A stretch of 64,000 bases of DNA from Aspidiotus rigidus. Taxonomy: Eukaryota; Arthropoda; Insecta; Hemiptera; Diaspididae. Positions 31,491-44,129 of this stretch are shown here, piece by piece. The notes beneath the pieces were generated by a model. That model was not told where the DNA came from. It was given only the letters and a program-made list of their open reading frames with translations, and made no database searches. Location of the stretch: assembly GCA_035079385.1 (NCBI GenBank), contig JAVHKY010000053.1:3348001-3412000 (forward strand), read 5' to 3'. Every line of letters starts with the position of its first letter. The first letter of the stretch is position 1. The position numbers were made by a program, and so were the translations under genes.

Positions 31491-34400
31491 GGATGAACAC
31501 TTTCACGAATTTTCTTCTTCTTCGTAGCTTGGAAAATTTCTCATTAATTTAACGATTCTTACGATAAATAGAACAGAAATTTGGAGTGAAGTTTCCAGTG
31601 CCAGAGGATCGTACAGGTCATTGCAAAATAAGGCTGAGAACTGTTTAGTTGATAGAAAAATCAGGCCTGACCAATACCTGGATATTAGAAAATAATTTTT
31701 CCTAACCCGTCTTCGTTCTTGATGTACGTACACTTATTCAAAGTGCATACATATGTGAAGTAGTGTAAATACGTAAAATTAAAATGATCCTAAGGCTGCG
31801 ACTTGTGAGCGAAACATTGAGTACTTTCTCTATTTCTCAGTTTAACATCGATTTAGAATTGAATAAGTTATTCTTTCTTTGTGTAATTTTTTGTACATCT
31901 ACTCATCACTAATGTATTTTTCATGTTACGAGTATCTACTCAAGTAATCATATCAACTCACTTCTTCTGAATTTTTCGATTATCATTGGATTATATTTAA
32001 TTCTTAAAGCATTTAGATTATTACTGATGAAAGAATCAATTCACTTGATCAGAAAATGTATTCTTACTTTCACTTAATGTCTATCCAATACATTTCAAAT
32101 TGTCTCTTCTGAATAAAATACGGAAATTTCATCATTATTTGAGCGACACTGTTATTGATTTTGTTCGAGTCTCTTCCACTTGGGGCTTTTACAATAACAA
32201 GTTTGTTTACCTCCTTATCTCACTGAGGGGCGGGATGAAGAATAGGAGCCGCAAAGCAGACGAATCCACGTTTTTTTCGAGATTATTCCATTATTTTCTT
32301 CAATCTTAAGGTTGGAATAACTCGAAATGTGCTTGAAATTGAACAAAAAATATTTTTTAATCACGCTTTGCAGAATGCTTTTCACCTTCAATTCTTCAAT
32401 TTTTTCCCCAGTGAAATGTGAACAAGTGGGAATGTGAAAGTCTTATAAGATAGCAATATGGTACACAACAGCGCATTGAATAAAATATCATTATCGAAGC
32501 TGCAATCAAATCGGTACCAACTACAATCCTGAAATATTTCTCATCTCTGACTCACCCTCTCGATATTTCAAGAGCCCAAAAGTTGAAATTTCTCTAAGAC
32601 GTCTTCCTCAATATAAATTATACAGCTTAGCTGAAAGATGAGAGATTGTCCTCTTGGAAGTGAAAATTTTTCAGTTCTTGAAATGGGTCAGAGGGTCCTT
32701 GCGCATTTTTCCTAATGGCCATTGATATTGCTGTGAAGCAAGGGTACAGCGCGATAAAAGGATTTGATAATTTCAGTTGAGCGGCCCCCAACGAGTCGCG
32801 CATTGGTAATTAATACCTGCAAGTAGGATAACTTGAAATTCTGCATGAGAGCATTTCGCCCCACAAAATAATGCGATTGCAGAATACAATCAGAGTAGAT
32901 CGTTTTCATACAAAATATACTCCTGCTCTCAAGATAATAATTTCATTTTCTTTAGCTACCGCCTCAAATGCTGTCTATGATCAGAATCAACGGTCAAATT
33001 GTGATCGATATCTTCACATTTTAATAACGCGGTGATTTTGTAATTGAATTAACAAAGATATTAAAAAGTCGTGCGCCACGATAATCATTACCATCCTGCG
33101 GCGTAAAAATAATCGAGTAGCGAGTCGAACGAGACGCTGATTAATTGAACAGCATCAGCATCTTCACCGTAGACACCAATTGAAGAGACCCAGCAGGAAG
33201 TATGAAATAATATGTGTAGAGCTCTCTATTGATTGTCGTCATCGTCGGCACGTCGCGTCGGGATAGTTTTTAATCGTCGCACCACTGTTTCAAAAGCGAC
33301 CTGATTGCAATATTATGTATGGACACTTACTTGATACTCTTTGACACTCCTTATTGAGGAATGCTCACGAAGTACCGATTATCCAAACGAGGGCTCTATG
33401 CAGCTTTTATTTTGCTCTCACACTTATTGTAAGTAAGAAACCGAGACATGAATTTCTAGGATTAATAGAAAGTACAATATGAGTGAGAGTGCACTACTTT
33501 AATTTTTCGCATTCATTTTCTCAGAAGTATGAATAAAATATCACATATTGCATAGGTTGTACTCTTGGACTAGAAAGAGTTAGTTCGTTCTCTAAAATAT
33601 AAGACAGTTCTTCTACAGCAATGACCACAAGAAATACTGTAGTAACAATAAGCATATGTAGGAGGTATGTGTATTTTGGAATCATTTCAGTTCTTTTATT
33701 CGAAATTTCTTCAAAACGTGGAATATCATTTCCCATTCTTGATTTTTACACTTCTTGCTTTTCGTTTCCAAAAACTATAATATACTTCCACACGATCATA
33801 TAATTATTTCTATTTATTCAAATACTTAATTAAAATGTTTAATGTGACATAGATTTGGTTGTCATGAATGTCATCAACTTGTTAGTAAGTCGTCGAAATT
33901 TTAAATTCTGAAGCAGAGGTGAAATAATGAAATAGAAAATGGAAAATTTATTTTCTTTGTTCCGCTATTAAATTAAAATAAATTTTGCCATTAGTCGAAA
34001 AATAAAGTGAAAATTTACTATTGGTAGCGACATCATAACAACAATAATATGAAAATTTAATCTTGATTTTTTTCGAAAAATACAACAACCTCAGATATTA
34101 TTTGTTTGTTTCAATTTCAAGAGACTGCGAATATCACGTCTTTAAATTCTATGACTGTTTCAGTATTATTTTACATCATTGTTGAAAGAGAACGATGTTT
34201 AGTTCCTTTCTGAAAGAAACCTACCGTCCTCGCTCCTGTGACGTGAGTGAAATAGTATCTGGCAAGATATACGGCGCAAAATTTAACAAGAAGTAGCCAG
34301 ACATAATTATTACAAACAGTCCAACGATCTTCAAGTTGAGATAGGGCTACTAATACGAAATAGAGTAATTTTCTCTTCTAATATTATTACGATAAAGCCA

Positions 34401-34856
34401 TTTTCATCATGATAACCGTGGATTTATGCATCATTGAATCTCTAACAAGATTGTAAAGATAACATAATTCGGAAGATGATGAAAAAATCTGGGGTTATCT
34501 GTTCTTTCTAGTACCTCCGTACGAATATAAGCACAAGATCTATTAATCACCAAAAGAAAATAATGCAAGTTTGAAAACAAAAATCCAGTCACTCGCACAA
34601 AAAATCTTGTCCGAAGTTTGAATTGTCCGAAAAACCTGAGTAAATAAAAAAACACTCACGCAGTCGCGTGAGTAGTAAACGACTTTTCTTCCCACAATGC
34701 AAAAAACATTGAGAGAGTCACTCCCTCTCTTTAAATTAAATACCAATGACCTGTCAATCATGTCAAACATTTGTAGAATAAACAATAAAACTCAGTTTAT
34801 AAATTCTATCACTACGATGTCACATCAACAGATAACAGAGTAAAAATACCTATAAT
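31491..34856. other. Intergenic, nothing recognised
   Basis: About 3.4 kb without exon-like ORFs or obvious repeats. It includes the 3' flank of the cuticle gene; the first clear AATAAA downstream is near 32113 (TGAATAAAATACG), so the 3' end of that gene may lie there or at a weaker signal nearer the stop. Confidence 0.4.
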
Positions 34857-35653
34857 CCAATAAGGAAACCTGAATTTTGTTATAATTTAGGCTAAGAGTC
34901 ATCTAAAACCTACAAAACGTCTCCAGAAAAACCACTCCCCCTCCCCCTGTCCAAACTGCTACGAGGCTATAACAGTTGTTTCTAATAAAAAAGAGCTCTA
35001 CAATCATTTTTTCCTATACGTCATTCTTAGCATAATATTAGTCTAGTATACTGTATATTAATGCTGAGTGATTCAATTCTTCATCACTTCCAATTCCTGG
35101 CATCTCTTAAAGCTATCTCCAGCTGCTATTCCTCTCGTGCACTCATAGATTGCCTTCACGCTATCATATCACCATTTTCTATGCACACTCCACCCCAAAA
35201 TTCTTCATCTGGGAATCCAGCTACAACGAGATCCCGAAAAACTAAAAAAATCGATGTCGAAACGAAAGAAGCAACCAATCACCCAATAGTCAACCCCTCA
35301 TTCCTTCCCTCACGCTTCAACCATTCCAAACGTATTAACAAAATACCTCACTTTTCTAGCTAGAAAATTCGGTAAAAATATATAGCACCCAAGCCTGGTT
35401 TACTCGTTAGTCTAATCTCAAATCTCACTCAAAAAAGCCAGTCCAAATTGAAAATAATCTTTCCATCTCCTGAGACACCTCAAATCAACTATGAACCACT
35501 ATTAATTATGTACCCATACATGAAAAAATGACAAATAAATCAATTATTAATTAAGAGTGAAATCACCCAGGTAGTCTCGCATCAGCACACTTGATGAAAA
35601 TTAAAAAATTGTACTTAATCATTCAAACTCAAGGTTTTCACTAAAATCAGTCG

Positions 35654-36159
35654 AATAACAAATTAAGAAAAATAAAACGTGAACCCATATTTTGGTCCTC
35701 ATCCCAACGAAATTCAAGGCAAGAGGAGGTCATTTTAGCTCGGCTGCGAATAGGCCACACTCGTCTTACTCATACTTATCTTCTCACTAATCTCGCTCCT
35801 CCATCATGCCCTCACTGTCTCCAAGAAAATTTATCAGTTGATCATTTTATTTTCTCATGCCCCGTCCTGCAACCCACTCGAACCTCCCTAAATATATCTT
35901 CCAATATCAATGCAGCACTAAACAACAACTCCGAAACCATCGACTCAACCCTAACTTATTTACGCACCACTCAATTCTACAACTTCATATAATTCACCAA
36001 AAAATTCCGTTCGATCGCCACTCAATTCCACCAATACGTACCTAATTTAACCTAATTCAAGTAATGTTCTAAAATAAGATTGTAACGCCGAGCAAATAAC
36101 CCTCGTGCAGTTTATAATGCTCGTAAAATAATAATGAAAAAAAAAAAAAAAAAAAAAAC
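35654..36159 (+). mobile_element. LINE 3' end (I/Jockey-like), copy B
   Basis: An open frame from about 35654 to 35992 reads NNKLRKIKRE, ILARLRIGHTRLTHTYLL and CPHCLQENLSVDHFIFSC, colinear with copy A at 29341-30075 and clearly the same family. It ends with a poly-A run of 20+ bases at about 36138-36159, the signature of target-primed reverse transcription. No start codon is present because the copy is 5' truncated. Confidence 0.8.
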
Positions 36160-36529
36160 TATCGAGTATGACTAATAATAATGAAAAATAGCTAGAAAAA
36201 TGAACAACTCGCCATTGCCACTATCCGTTCAAAAATTAATTTAACAAAACAAATAAAATTTGACAAAACAAAATTCAACGCTCTAGGGGCTGTGGGAAGC
36301 GAGATACAAGTGTACTAAATTTGAACGAAAAGGTTTCATCGGAAATAAAATCCAATGAACCCTTGGTAAAGAATGAACAAAGAATGAATCTGTCGAATGA
36401 TGAAAGGTTCTTCATCACAATACACGTACTGATAACGAAAGTGGTAAACGTATAGGAAAATCCGCTTCTCCTAACGTAAGCAGCTACTCGCAGCTATTCG
36501 TAAGAAGCTACTCGTAATAGTGAAAAATT

Positions 36530-36845
36530 TTTCAATAAAAGTAAAAATTTCTCGAGAACTACTCATCCGATCCTCAAAAAAAATGCAGGTGCACATCTTC
36601 AAATATAATACTACAATATGGCCGAGTTACAAAAAAATCCATCGGGTAGTTTCGGAGGAGTTCCGCGGACAAAAAGGTACTCGAAATACTGCAAAATTTC
36701 TCAACAAATTGAACATTTCTCGAGAACTACTCATCCGATTTTCAAAAAAATTGCAGGTGCACATCTTCAGATATACTACTACAATATGGCTAAGTTACAA
36801 AAAAATCCATCGGGTAGTTTCGGAGGAGTTCCGCGGACAAAAAAA
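36530..36845 (+). repeat. Tandem duplication, period 168 bp
   Basis: TTTCTCGAGAACTACTCATC begins at 36548 and again at 36716. Each unit continues GCAGGTGCACATCTTCA, TACTACAATATGG and CATCGGGTAGTTTCGGAGGA. About 90 percent identity. The ORFs across it encode the same peptide twice and are not evidence of a gene. Confidence 0.9.
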
Positions 36846-37370
36846 TCTTATATATATATAAGGAAACCTGAAATTTTTTTTATGCTAGTTGTGATCTAGG
36901 ACCCCTAAAACGTCGAGAAAGTTCATTGCCCACTCCCCCTGTTGACCTTGCTACGGGTGTAATACCTCACTTTTCTAGTTAGAAAAGTCGGTAAAAAGGG
37001 ACACATCAAAATAATAGTAATAAACATTTTGATAGGATTCAATTAGTTTGGACGAGTTACAACACAATCATTCCGGATTGCTAAATTTCATGGAAATTTT
37101 GCAGCTAAAATATTTTAACACACACGCATGCACCGTAAGTACGTTTTTGCGAAACGATTTTTAGTGACGTAGGTGGGGCTTTTCAGCGACACTCAAAACA
37201 GTTGGATAAAAACGATGCGATTGTTTTTACCCTGTTTTTACCACACTGTTATGATTAGTTCGTGTCAGCTGTTGCTGTGTGCAAGTAGTGGTGCGCAAGT
37301 TTATTCGAATTTGGACTTGTTTCGTTCCAGTTAGTTACCAGTTACTCGATACAGTCGATAGCCGAACATC

Positions 37371-39464
37371 ATGAGTGACGATGAGGACACTAGAGATTCT
37401 TTCGATTCAGTGGATTTCGAGAAACTTGACTACGTCATTAATTCTGTCTCCACTCGTCTGGTCGATAACTCCAGTAATCCTCTTCGTTCACGCCTACGTC
37501 ACAGCATCGTTGTATTCAAAAATATAATTATTTTCGAGATTTGTGACCGGTGGTGCTTAGGGAAAGTAAACAAACTTTTTTTACACGGACTTTTCCATAA
37601 GAAGAAAAATTGAATTCGATCATTTGCTCATATTTGAATAGAAGAATAAAGTGAGAAACGAAAAATACATTCTCAAATACTTGAGATCTTCCAGATCTTG
37701 ATTATCAACGTTGAATTCCTTATTTATTTCTCATTTTGAAATACTGACACATGATCGAAATGTTCCCTGTGTATTCTTATGGGAGTCGATAATGTTCTAA
37801 GCACCATCGCATGATACTATCGCAAAATTCTGCGATACTATCGCAGAATATCGCGCACTATCGATCATAATTGCTCGATGTTAGCAGTTGGTGACGTCAC
37901 GTGAACGAAGAGGATACCGCATCAGTCTCATCTCATCTTCATCTGCTCAGTCGTCTCGTCCTCCTAAGGCTTGCAAGGCTCAGAATTCTATCGTTCAACA
38001 GTTGGCAGAAAATGCTAAACAGAAAACGCTTCCAAAGAAGTCGACAACTCGTTACGAATTAGCCTTCAAGAAGTTTGAAGAATGGCAAAAGGAGTTTGAT
38101 ATTACCGACGTTTCTGAAACAACGATGTTGGCATATTTCAATCATTTATCAAGCAAACACGTCCCATCGTCCTTATGGTGTATTTATTCTATGCTTCATA
38201 AAATGACAAGACCGATATGTCGAAATATCATGAACTTGCGGCATTTATTAAGTGTGAAAACACTGGTTACGTACCGGTACCCAATAAAGCGAGTGTCTTC
38301 ATGCAGGAGCAAACTCAGCGATTTCTTCAAGAAGCAAAAAATGAAGATTATCTTCTCCACAAAGTACGCTACAATTCATCGTTTATATAATTGATGAAAA
38401 GTAGTCTTCGTATGATGTAACTTTCGTGATGTTCGTTTATTTCGGATTGGCTGGGGCCACTCGAAAATCGGAGCTTTTGAATTTGGTGGTCAGTGACGTT
38501 GAGAAAAGAGGTGAACGTATTTATTTTGTCAATTTGAGAATAACGAAGACGAACAGTCCTAGATCGTTCACCATCAGCGACGGCTACTACGATGTAGTTT
38601 CAGAATACATCAAACTTCGACCAACGGATGTGGATACCCCACGATTCTTCATAGCATATCGTAAAGGCAAGTGTATCCGCCAACCCGTCGGAACGAATAA
38701 ATTTAGAGATTTGCCGCTGGAAATTGCAAAATTTTTGATGTTTGATAATCCAGAAACTTATAAAAGTAAGTAGGATACCCGAAATTGCTATTTTTTTGTT
38801 TAGGTAATTGTAATACTTGATGAATTGTTAACGTCAGTTATTCATTCGCTAAGGAGAACATCAGCCACGATTGTCGCAGAGAACGCTCAAAATATTGAAA
38901 GTGTGATGAGTATTGGTGGTTGGAGATCGGCAAAAGTAACTCGTGGTTATGTTGAAAATAGCATCTCATATAAACGCCATTCAGAATCGTTGGTGCTGCC
39001 TAGTAATAAACGAAATCGACAGAATGCGCCTGATATCACAAACATAGGTACAAATTGTATTACTTATTACAAACAATTCTATTTTATATCTCGGTGACTT
39101 TCAATAATTCTTTTTCCCAGACTCTTCGTTCTCAAACTTTGACGAAGATATTCATAATAATATTCATATCAACGAAGATATTGATATCAACGCTAGTAAA
39201 GTCGATCGACAGATATCTGAGGATGTTCTTTCATTGCCAAAACAATGTGCTAATAATTCCAATCGACATGTATCTGCTCTTCCATTGCCAAATCAAGGTA
39301 TCTAAGGTATCTTCTTACATTATAGCCAATTCATTATTTTCTTCGATGCTCAATTTTACCAACTTCTGTTGTTCATCAATTAATAATTGTAAAATAACTA
39401 ACCAAATTTTAATTATTTCATTTTCTTTCTTGTTTTAGCTTCTAATTACGAATCCACAAATTAA
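37371..39464 (+). mobile_element. Crypton-like tyrosine recombinase gene
   Basis: The coding parts are 37371-about 37569 (possible acidic first exon, MSDDEDTRDSFDSVDFEKLD), about 37888-38194, about 38195-38370 in another frame, 38405-38765, 38838-39047, 39121-39297 and 39439-39464. The N-terminal half matches the core-binding domain of animal Cryptons (TTRYELAFKKFEEWQKEF, then TTMLAYFNHLSSKHVPSSLW). The catalytic half has the tyrosine-recombinase set: Arg in GATRKSEL (38462), HSLRR (H at 38843, R at 38852), GGW (W at 38921) and the nucleophile Tyr in VTRGYVENS (38948). Three GT-AG introns of 72, 73 and 141 bp are all phase 1 and restore the frame. Two frame breaks remain: about one base near 38195 and a gap at 38367-38404, so the copy may be dead or misassembled. 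No reverse transcriptase is nearby, which disfavours DIRS/Ngaro. Confidence 0.75.
38405..39464 (+). CDS. Catalytic half of Crypton-like tyrosine recombinase (spliced)
   Basis: Exons 38405-38765, 38838-39047, 39121-39297 and 39439-39464. The first intron starts AAAA|GTAAGT and ends CGTCAG; the join turns PETYK into IIHSLRRTSAT, exactly the spacing expected before the HxxR box. The second runs CATAG|GTACAA to TTTTTCCCAG; the third CAAG|GTATCT to TGTTTTAG, giving the C-terminus ASNYESTN. The tail after the catalytic Tyr is acidic and Asn/Ile-rich. All four catalytic residues (R, H, R, Y) are present and the domain is open throughout. It would cut and join DNA through a 3' phosphotyrosine. The intron phases and intact catalytic residues suggest either a recently active element or a domesticated gene. 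Confidence 0.7.
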
Positions 39465-39540
39465 AGTGTGCCAGATAAGATAATGAAGGCCCTTCGCGGA
39501 CGAATAACAATCCAAAACTGTCCAATCTCCAATTTTAAGG

Positions 39541-39860
39541 TAATATTTAAGTAAATTCAATTAATGTGTTCGAAAGTGATTTTTTTTTTTCTCTTGTTGA
39601 GTTTAATTTTTTTGTTGAATTTGTAATTTTATACAATGTATTCGGAGATGGCGGAAATTATCATTTTTACTTCTAGTCAAGTTTTCTTTTTTGTTTTTTA
39701 ATGTAATATTTAAGTAAATTCGATTAATATGTTCGGAAGTGATTTTTTTTCTCTTGTTGAGTTCAAGTTTTCGGTTGAATTTGTAAGTTTAAACAATGTA
39801 TTCGGAGATGGCGTAAATTACCATTTTTACTTTTAGTCAAGTTTTCTTTTTTGTTGAATT
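39541..39860 (+). repeat. Tandem duplication, period 163 bp, after the recombinase gene
   Basis: TAATATTTAAGTAAATTC starts at 39541 and again at 39704. Both units carry TGTATTCGGAGATGGCG and TAGTCAAGTTTTCTTTTTTG. Identity is about 90 percent. It begins 77 bp after the stop codon, probably in the 3' untranslated region or the element's 3' end. Confidence 0.85.
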
Positions 39861-39864
39861 TTAT

Positions 39865-42590
39865 CTTAGGTATTATCATTTATTATTAATATTAAAATAA
39901 TTGAAATAAATATGACAGTAATTTTGGATTTGAACAAAAAATAAGAGAACGAGAACACATAAAACTCCTTCTTCTACATTTCAAAACGAAAAATCATGTG
40001 TACCTATCAGTGTATCAGTGTGTTCACACACAAAAACTTACTGAAGGTGCATGCGTGTATTCAAGTCTTGTACAATACGACACTTGTACTGTAAATAGCC
40101 ATTAAAAAATTCAATCCGAGTATTCCATTCAATATTCGTTTTTTTCTTTCTTTCTTTCTTTCTTACCACTATCTACCACTTTACGTTTTTTACAACAAGA
40201 TTTCCCCGGAGAGAAATCAGAAGCAACTTGGAGATTGGAAACAGAAAAGAAGTACCGGTAAAGTCGGAGAGAACATGAAAAATATTGAAACAAAAAGGAT
40301 TTAATAAATAAAAATTATTCCTAAAAATAAGGAAGCTGGGTTGAGTGTAGACAATCTATTTAAAAGCGTTTCCTGACCTTCAAATCCTTTCAAAGTAAGT
40401 CTGACAAAGGAGATGGTAAGTGAACAACAACCTAGAACGCAGGCGTCCTAGTGGTAGGGTCGGCTAGAAATACTATTGATCAATACCATAATTATACAAA
40501 TTGAATGGCGGATAACAAATTACAGACTGTCAATTGACGATCAGCGATCCATATTTTTTCGATCACTTGTTAATGACACCACTCTCGAAGTTTACGCCTA
40601 AAAAAATCTACCGATAACAGCGCAATTTAATGTTGAACAGTTATCTTACGATTATTCTGTTTCCGTTCTCTCTTATAAAAAAGTAGCACATAATTCTCAA
40701 GTCATTTCGATCACACAAAATCTTGAGTTGTCGCCAATTCTCTATCCGTAGTTTGCGATTTACAATTCAATCAATATCGTACTTGCCACTCGATCCTGGT
40801 CGAAATAGACTAGAACTTGGGGTGGCCTGAATCTAACGAAAAAAGATCGTAATGACGTCGGACAGCGAACATGCGCCTACTCTAAACATGGATCCTAAGA
40901 ACATGTAGGCAATAACTGCACAAAAAAATATGAAAAGAAAAATTCTGGAAGCCAAAAGCAAATTTTATAGAAAAATTTTAGGATAGGTGTAAAAACAACG
41001 TATTAAGAATCATGCTCCCAAAAAACTCTACTACCTATCGTTTCTGTGGCACGTTGTAGCTTCCAAAAACCGATCCTCCAAATATTTCGGGGAGTTGAAG
41101 TCCTAGAGGAAAATTTTCGCAACAAAAAATTTCCTTTATAAAATTTTCTCAAGTTCAATCTAGGCCGTATAGTTGGCTGAAAATCTTCGTTGAAACTAAC
41201 GACATTTTCAATATTTTATTTACAAAATATTCTAGCAGGACCAAATAAATATAGATCGAGCCACATCAAAAAAATAGAAAAAAAAAGATAAATGAAAAGA
41301 AATTGAGAATAAGATGTTGCACGTTAGGGGCTAACTAACTCCCCGAGGCTCACTCGCTCCGCTCGTACTTTCGTTTGTGTCTAGTGTACTGTATGTGTGT
41401 AGGTCTAAAAAAGCCTAGTGTAAGCCTGGTACAATTCTGGTATACAAATAGTATACTGTACGGATTAAGGGAAAGGGGAACTCACAGATTTTCGAATTCG
41501 CGCAGGGTGGAGTGAGCGAAGACATGAAAAACGTCAAAATATGAGGAAAGAGGCTCAAAAAAATTCGGGGTCGACTTCTGAGCTTTGGAGGAAATAACCG
41601 AGCTGGATGACGGATAAGTCTAGGCTAGGCGAGGGAGACTTGAAAAATTTTGTGGGGAGCGAGATTCCTGAACTCTTTGGGAGGTGTAGCATAATTTTAA
41701 CTCTTTCCAAGGGGCGTAATCAATGGCGTAGACACGATTTTGCAATTGAAGGGGGATATTTTTTTCTTATAGAACCATCATTAAAAAAAGAAAGCGTGAT
41801 TGTAAAAATACTTGCTACAAGAAAGTGATAGAGAATTTTTTTATATAAGTAGAGCTATCACTAAAAAGGAAAAAAAAAAAAAAAAAAGCTTATTGTGATT
41901 GTGAAATCGCTCGGTACAAGAGAAGCAATATGAGGGGGGGGGGGAGATATAATCCCCATACAGTCGTTGAATAAACCTACTTTCCTTATATCTAGTAAGT
42001 TCTTCGTTCCGAACTTCTTCAGTAAGGCAAATGTATTGCACAAATTGAATAAAATTGAAATCTAGTCTCTATGCCGCACTTGTTCCGGAGAGAGGATTTC
42101 CACGGACTTAAGGACAATGCAAGTGCACTGGAGCAGGAATTGTATCATAAATCTATTAAAATAGGCTGAAAAGTTGACTACTTTTAAGAATGAGTTCAAG
42201 CCAAACAAACGACCTACACTGCACTTTTTTATGGAGGAACATTTTTTGTTCCGAAAATAAATATTACGTTGGTTCGGACGCCTAGTCTGACAATTTTCGA
42301 GGAAACGCGATCTTGGTTCATCAATTTTCCTGATGATTGTCGTTTGTCGTCTGTACTGAAAACATGTTCAAGCCAACTTGCATTCATCTATAGCTGCCTT
42401 CATAATTAGGACTAGGCAACTTATAAAACAACCAAGTACGAGGTCCTTGCACGGGCACTCTCGTCTCATTCGCAATGCCGAGTAACAATTCGTTCAACGT
42501 ACGATATACTTCAAATGCGCAAAATTCAATTTCCTCGTCACATCCACTTACATCGTATACATTTAAAAATTAATCTCATAATTACCGCTT
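39865..42590. other. Intergenic or intronic, no exon seen
   Basis: Includes a (TTTC)n microsatellite near 40142-40165, and 41380-41465 TAGTGTACTG/GTATACTG text related to 27480-27730. A 73-codon ORF at 41607 has no domain. This stretch may be part of an intron of the minus-strand gene whose exon ends at 42593. Confidence 0.4.
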
Positions 42591-42592
42591 AC

Positions 42593-42750
42593 CTGTCTTT
42601 CCAAGCACGCCGAGCACCAATTAAATAATTTTTCTGCACTTTCCATTTCTTTTTCAATAGAATTCGGTGATTACGGTACTGACTTAATACATTTTGGTAA
42701 CGTTGTTGCTCCTCTTCGCGTCGCATCAAAAATGGATTATAAATTACATC
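42593..42750 (-). CDS. Internal exon of a large gene, possibly BEACH family
   Basis: Read on the minus strand, the acceptor TTGTCGTTATTGCAG leads into DVIYNPFLMRREEEQQRYQN, continues with KKKWKVQKNYLIGARRAWKD and ends at GACAG|GTAAGC. Length is 158 bp, entering in phase 0 and leaving in phase 2. The high charge, clean consensus sites and phase match with the exon at 48815-48964 make it a real exon. The pattern of a basic segment, a spaced Trp and a G-x-R-x-x-W motif resembles the stretch just before the PH-BEACH module of neurobeachin-like proteins, which act in membrane traffic. That assignment is from memory of the family's pattern. The BEACH domain itself is not seen in this window. Confidence 0.6.
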
Positions 42751-44129
42751 CTGCAATAACGACAACACGCGAAGAACAGATTAAAAAACAAAACTGCGTT
42801 CGTAACAATCGATATAAATTTTGGATGAAATTCACGTAAGAAATAATTTATAACGCCGAATGAAGACGCACCGCATTACACGTTTACGTAGCCGAATCAT
42901 CATTTTTACGCATTACATAAAGTAGGACACAACCTGAGTAAATTAATTTTGAGAAAATTGGCCGAACTGTGACATGACGGATTCGGACGGAATTTGATTT
43001 TCCGGAAGTTCATCTTTCAACAGCTTTTGAATTGCTAGGCATTACGAAAGACCAACGGAATACGGAAGAGTTACGAACTCGAAGATCAAAATTTTTCGGA
43101 GATTCTCGTAATACGAATTGCCCATCTCCTTCCTCCTCACAGATCACTACTGTTACCACCAAATAAGTGTAGAAGATGTTTTCGACGTTTAATTGATTTC
43201 GGCCATAATTTTTGTAATCAAATTTTATGTTTGCGATATCGAAAGTAATACCCGAAAGACCACGCGACGAGAGGTTCATTTTGGATTTGAGTTCATGCAC
43301 ACACATTCGATACATTCACCAGTGAGTATTGAGGCATAGAAGAACACGTTTAAAAGGTTAGGGCACGTAATTGTGAGTACCATTAGTCAGGATGGAAATC
43401 TGACATAATGTTTAAACCTTTCAATTACGATTTCCGTTCTCCCGTCTCAGGCTTCTAAGACTCTTCCAAAATGCACGAATCGACGATGCTGATCACGGAA
43501 TGTATGTCCGGATATCCTCAAGTGATTCAGCGCATCAGTATTGACGGGGTTTTGCAATTGTATTCACAAAAGTAATCGGAATTTTATCAGGATTCGGACT
43601 ACGATTAATGAAAAATGAACTTTCTTACAAGTCTCACTCCCCTTTCATGCATAACTGGATGGTCGAAATCTTCCAAGTGCTTCTCCTACTTCATGATCGG
43701 AATTCTGACATATTTCATTGTATATCTTTGTGGCGGGGCCTGACCCTGAAGTTGCGTTGTCGTCCGCGTAACCTTGAAACTTGGAAAAATGTTGATCTTT
43801 TCTACGTTCATTATACTAGGTGATGATACTAAGAGTGACCTTGACGCATCCTGTAAACCTGGAGTTCAACTGTACAACAAGACTACTACGGCGACAAATA
43901 GGGCTAGTTATTCTCATTTCAAGCTTTAAAAAAGTAGTATGTGATGCGGTGCGCGAAACCCTAGGATAAGTCTGAGAACCAAATTGTGCAGGAGTGCTAA
44001 AGAACGAAAACGAAAAACATGAAAAAAAGAGGGTTTGGACGTTTTGGATACATTGTCATGTATACTTTCATGAGCACGAAGTCACTTCCCCAAAAAACAT
44101 GAAATTCCGTGATGTCTAGAGAATGCACC

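Larger units (their letters stand above)
34857..36998 (+). mobile_element. Composite repeat flanking a LINE fragment
   Basis: Two related blocks frame this region. AAGGAAACCTGAATTTTG followed by AAACCTACAAAACGTC and CACTCCCCCTCCCCCTGT at 34860-34960 returns as AAGGAAACCTGAAATTTT, CCCCTAAAACGTCGAGAA, CACTCCCCCTGTTGACC at 36860-36945. Likewise TACCTCACTTTTCTAGCTAG at 35345 returns as TACCTCACTTTTCTAGTTAG at 36963. They are direct repeats about 1.6-2.0 kb apart. They may be two copies of one element or the ends of a composite into which the LINE fell. Confidence 0.5.

Noticed and set aside
36520..36899. Two overlapping ORFs encoding a repeated peptide
   Set aside because: Explained by the 168-bp tandem duplication; no domain or splice support.
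37371..39464. DIRS or Ngaro retroelement as an alternative for the recombinase
   Set aside because: No reverse transcriptase or RNase H motifs nearby, and the N-terminal domain fits Cryptons better.
40430..40475. tRNA-like stretch GCGTCCTAGTGGTAGGGTCG
   Set aside because: It looks like an A-box half but no B box or cloverleaf follows.
43010..43315. Minus-strand ORF of 101 codons within the large intron region
   Set aside because: No splice sites at its ends in the right phase and no recognisable motif.
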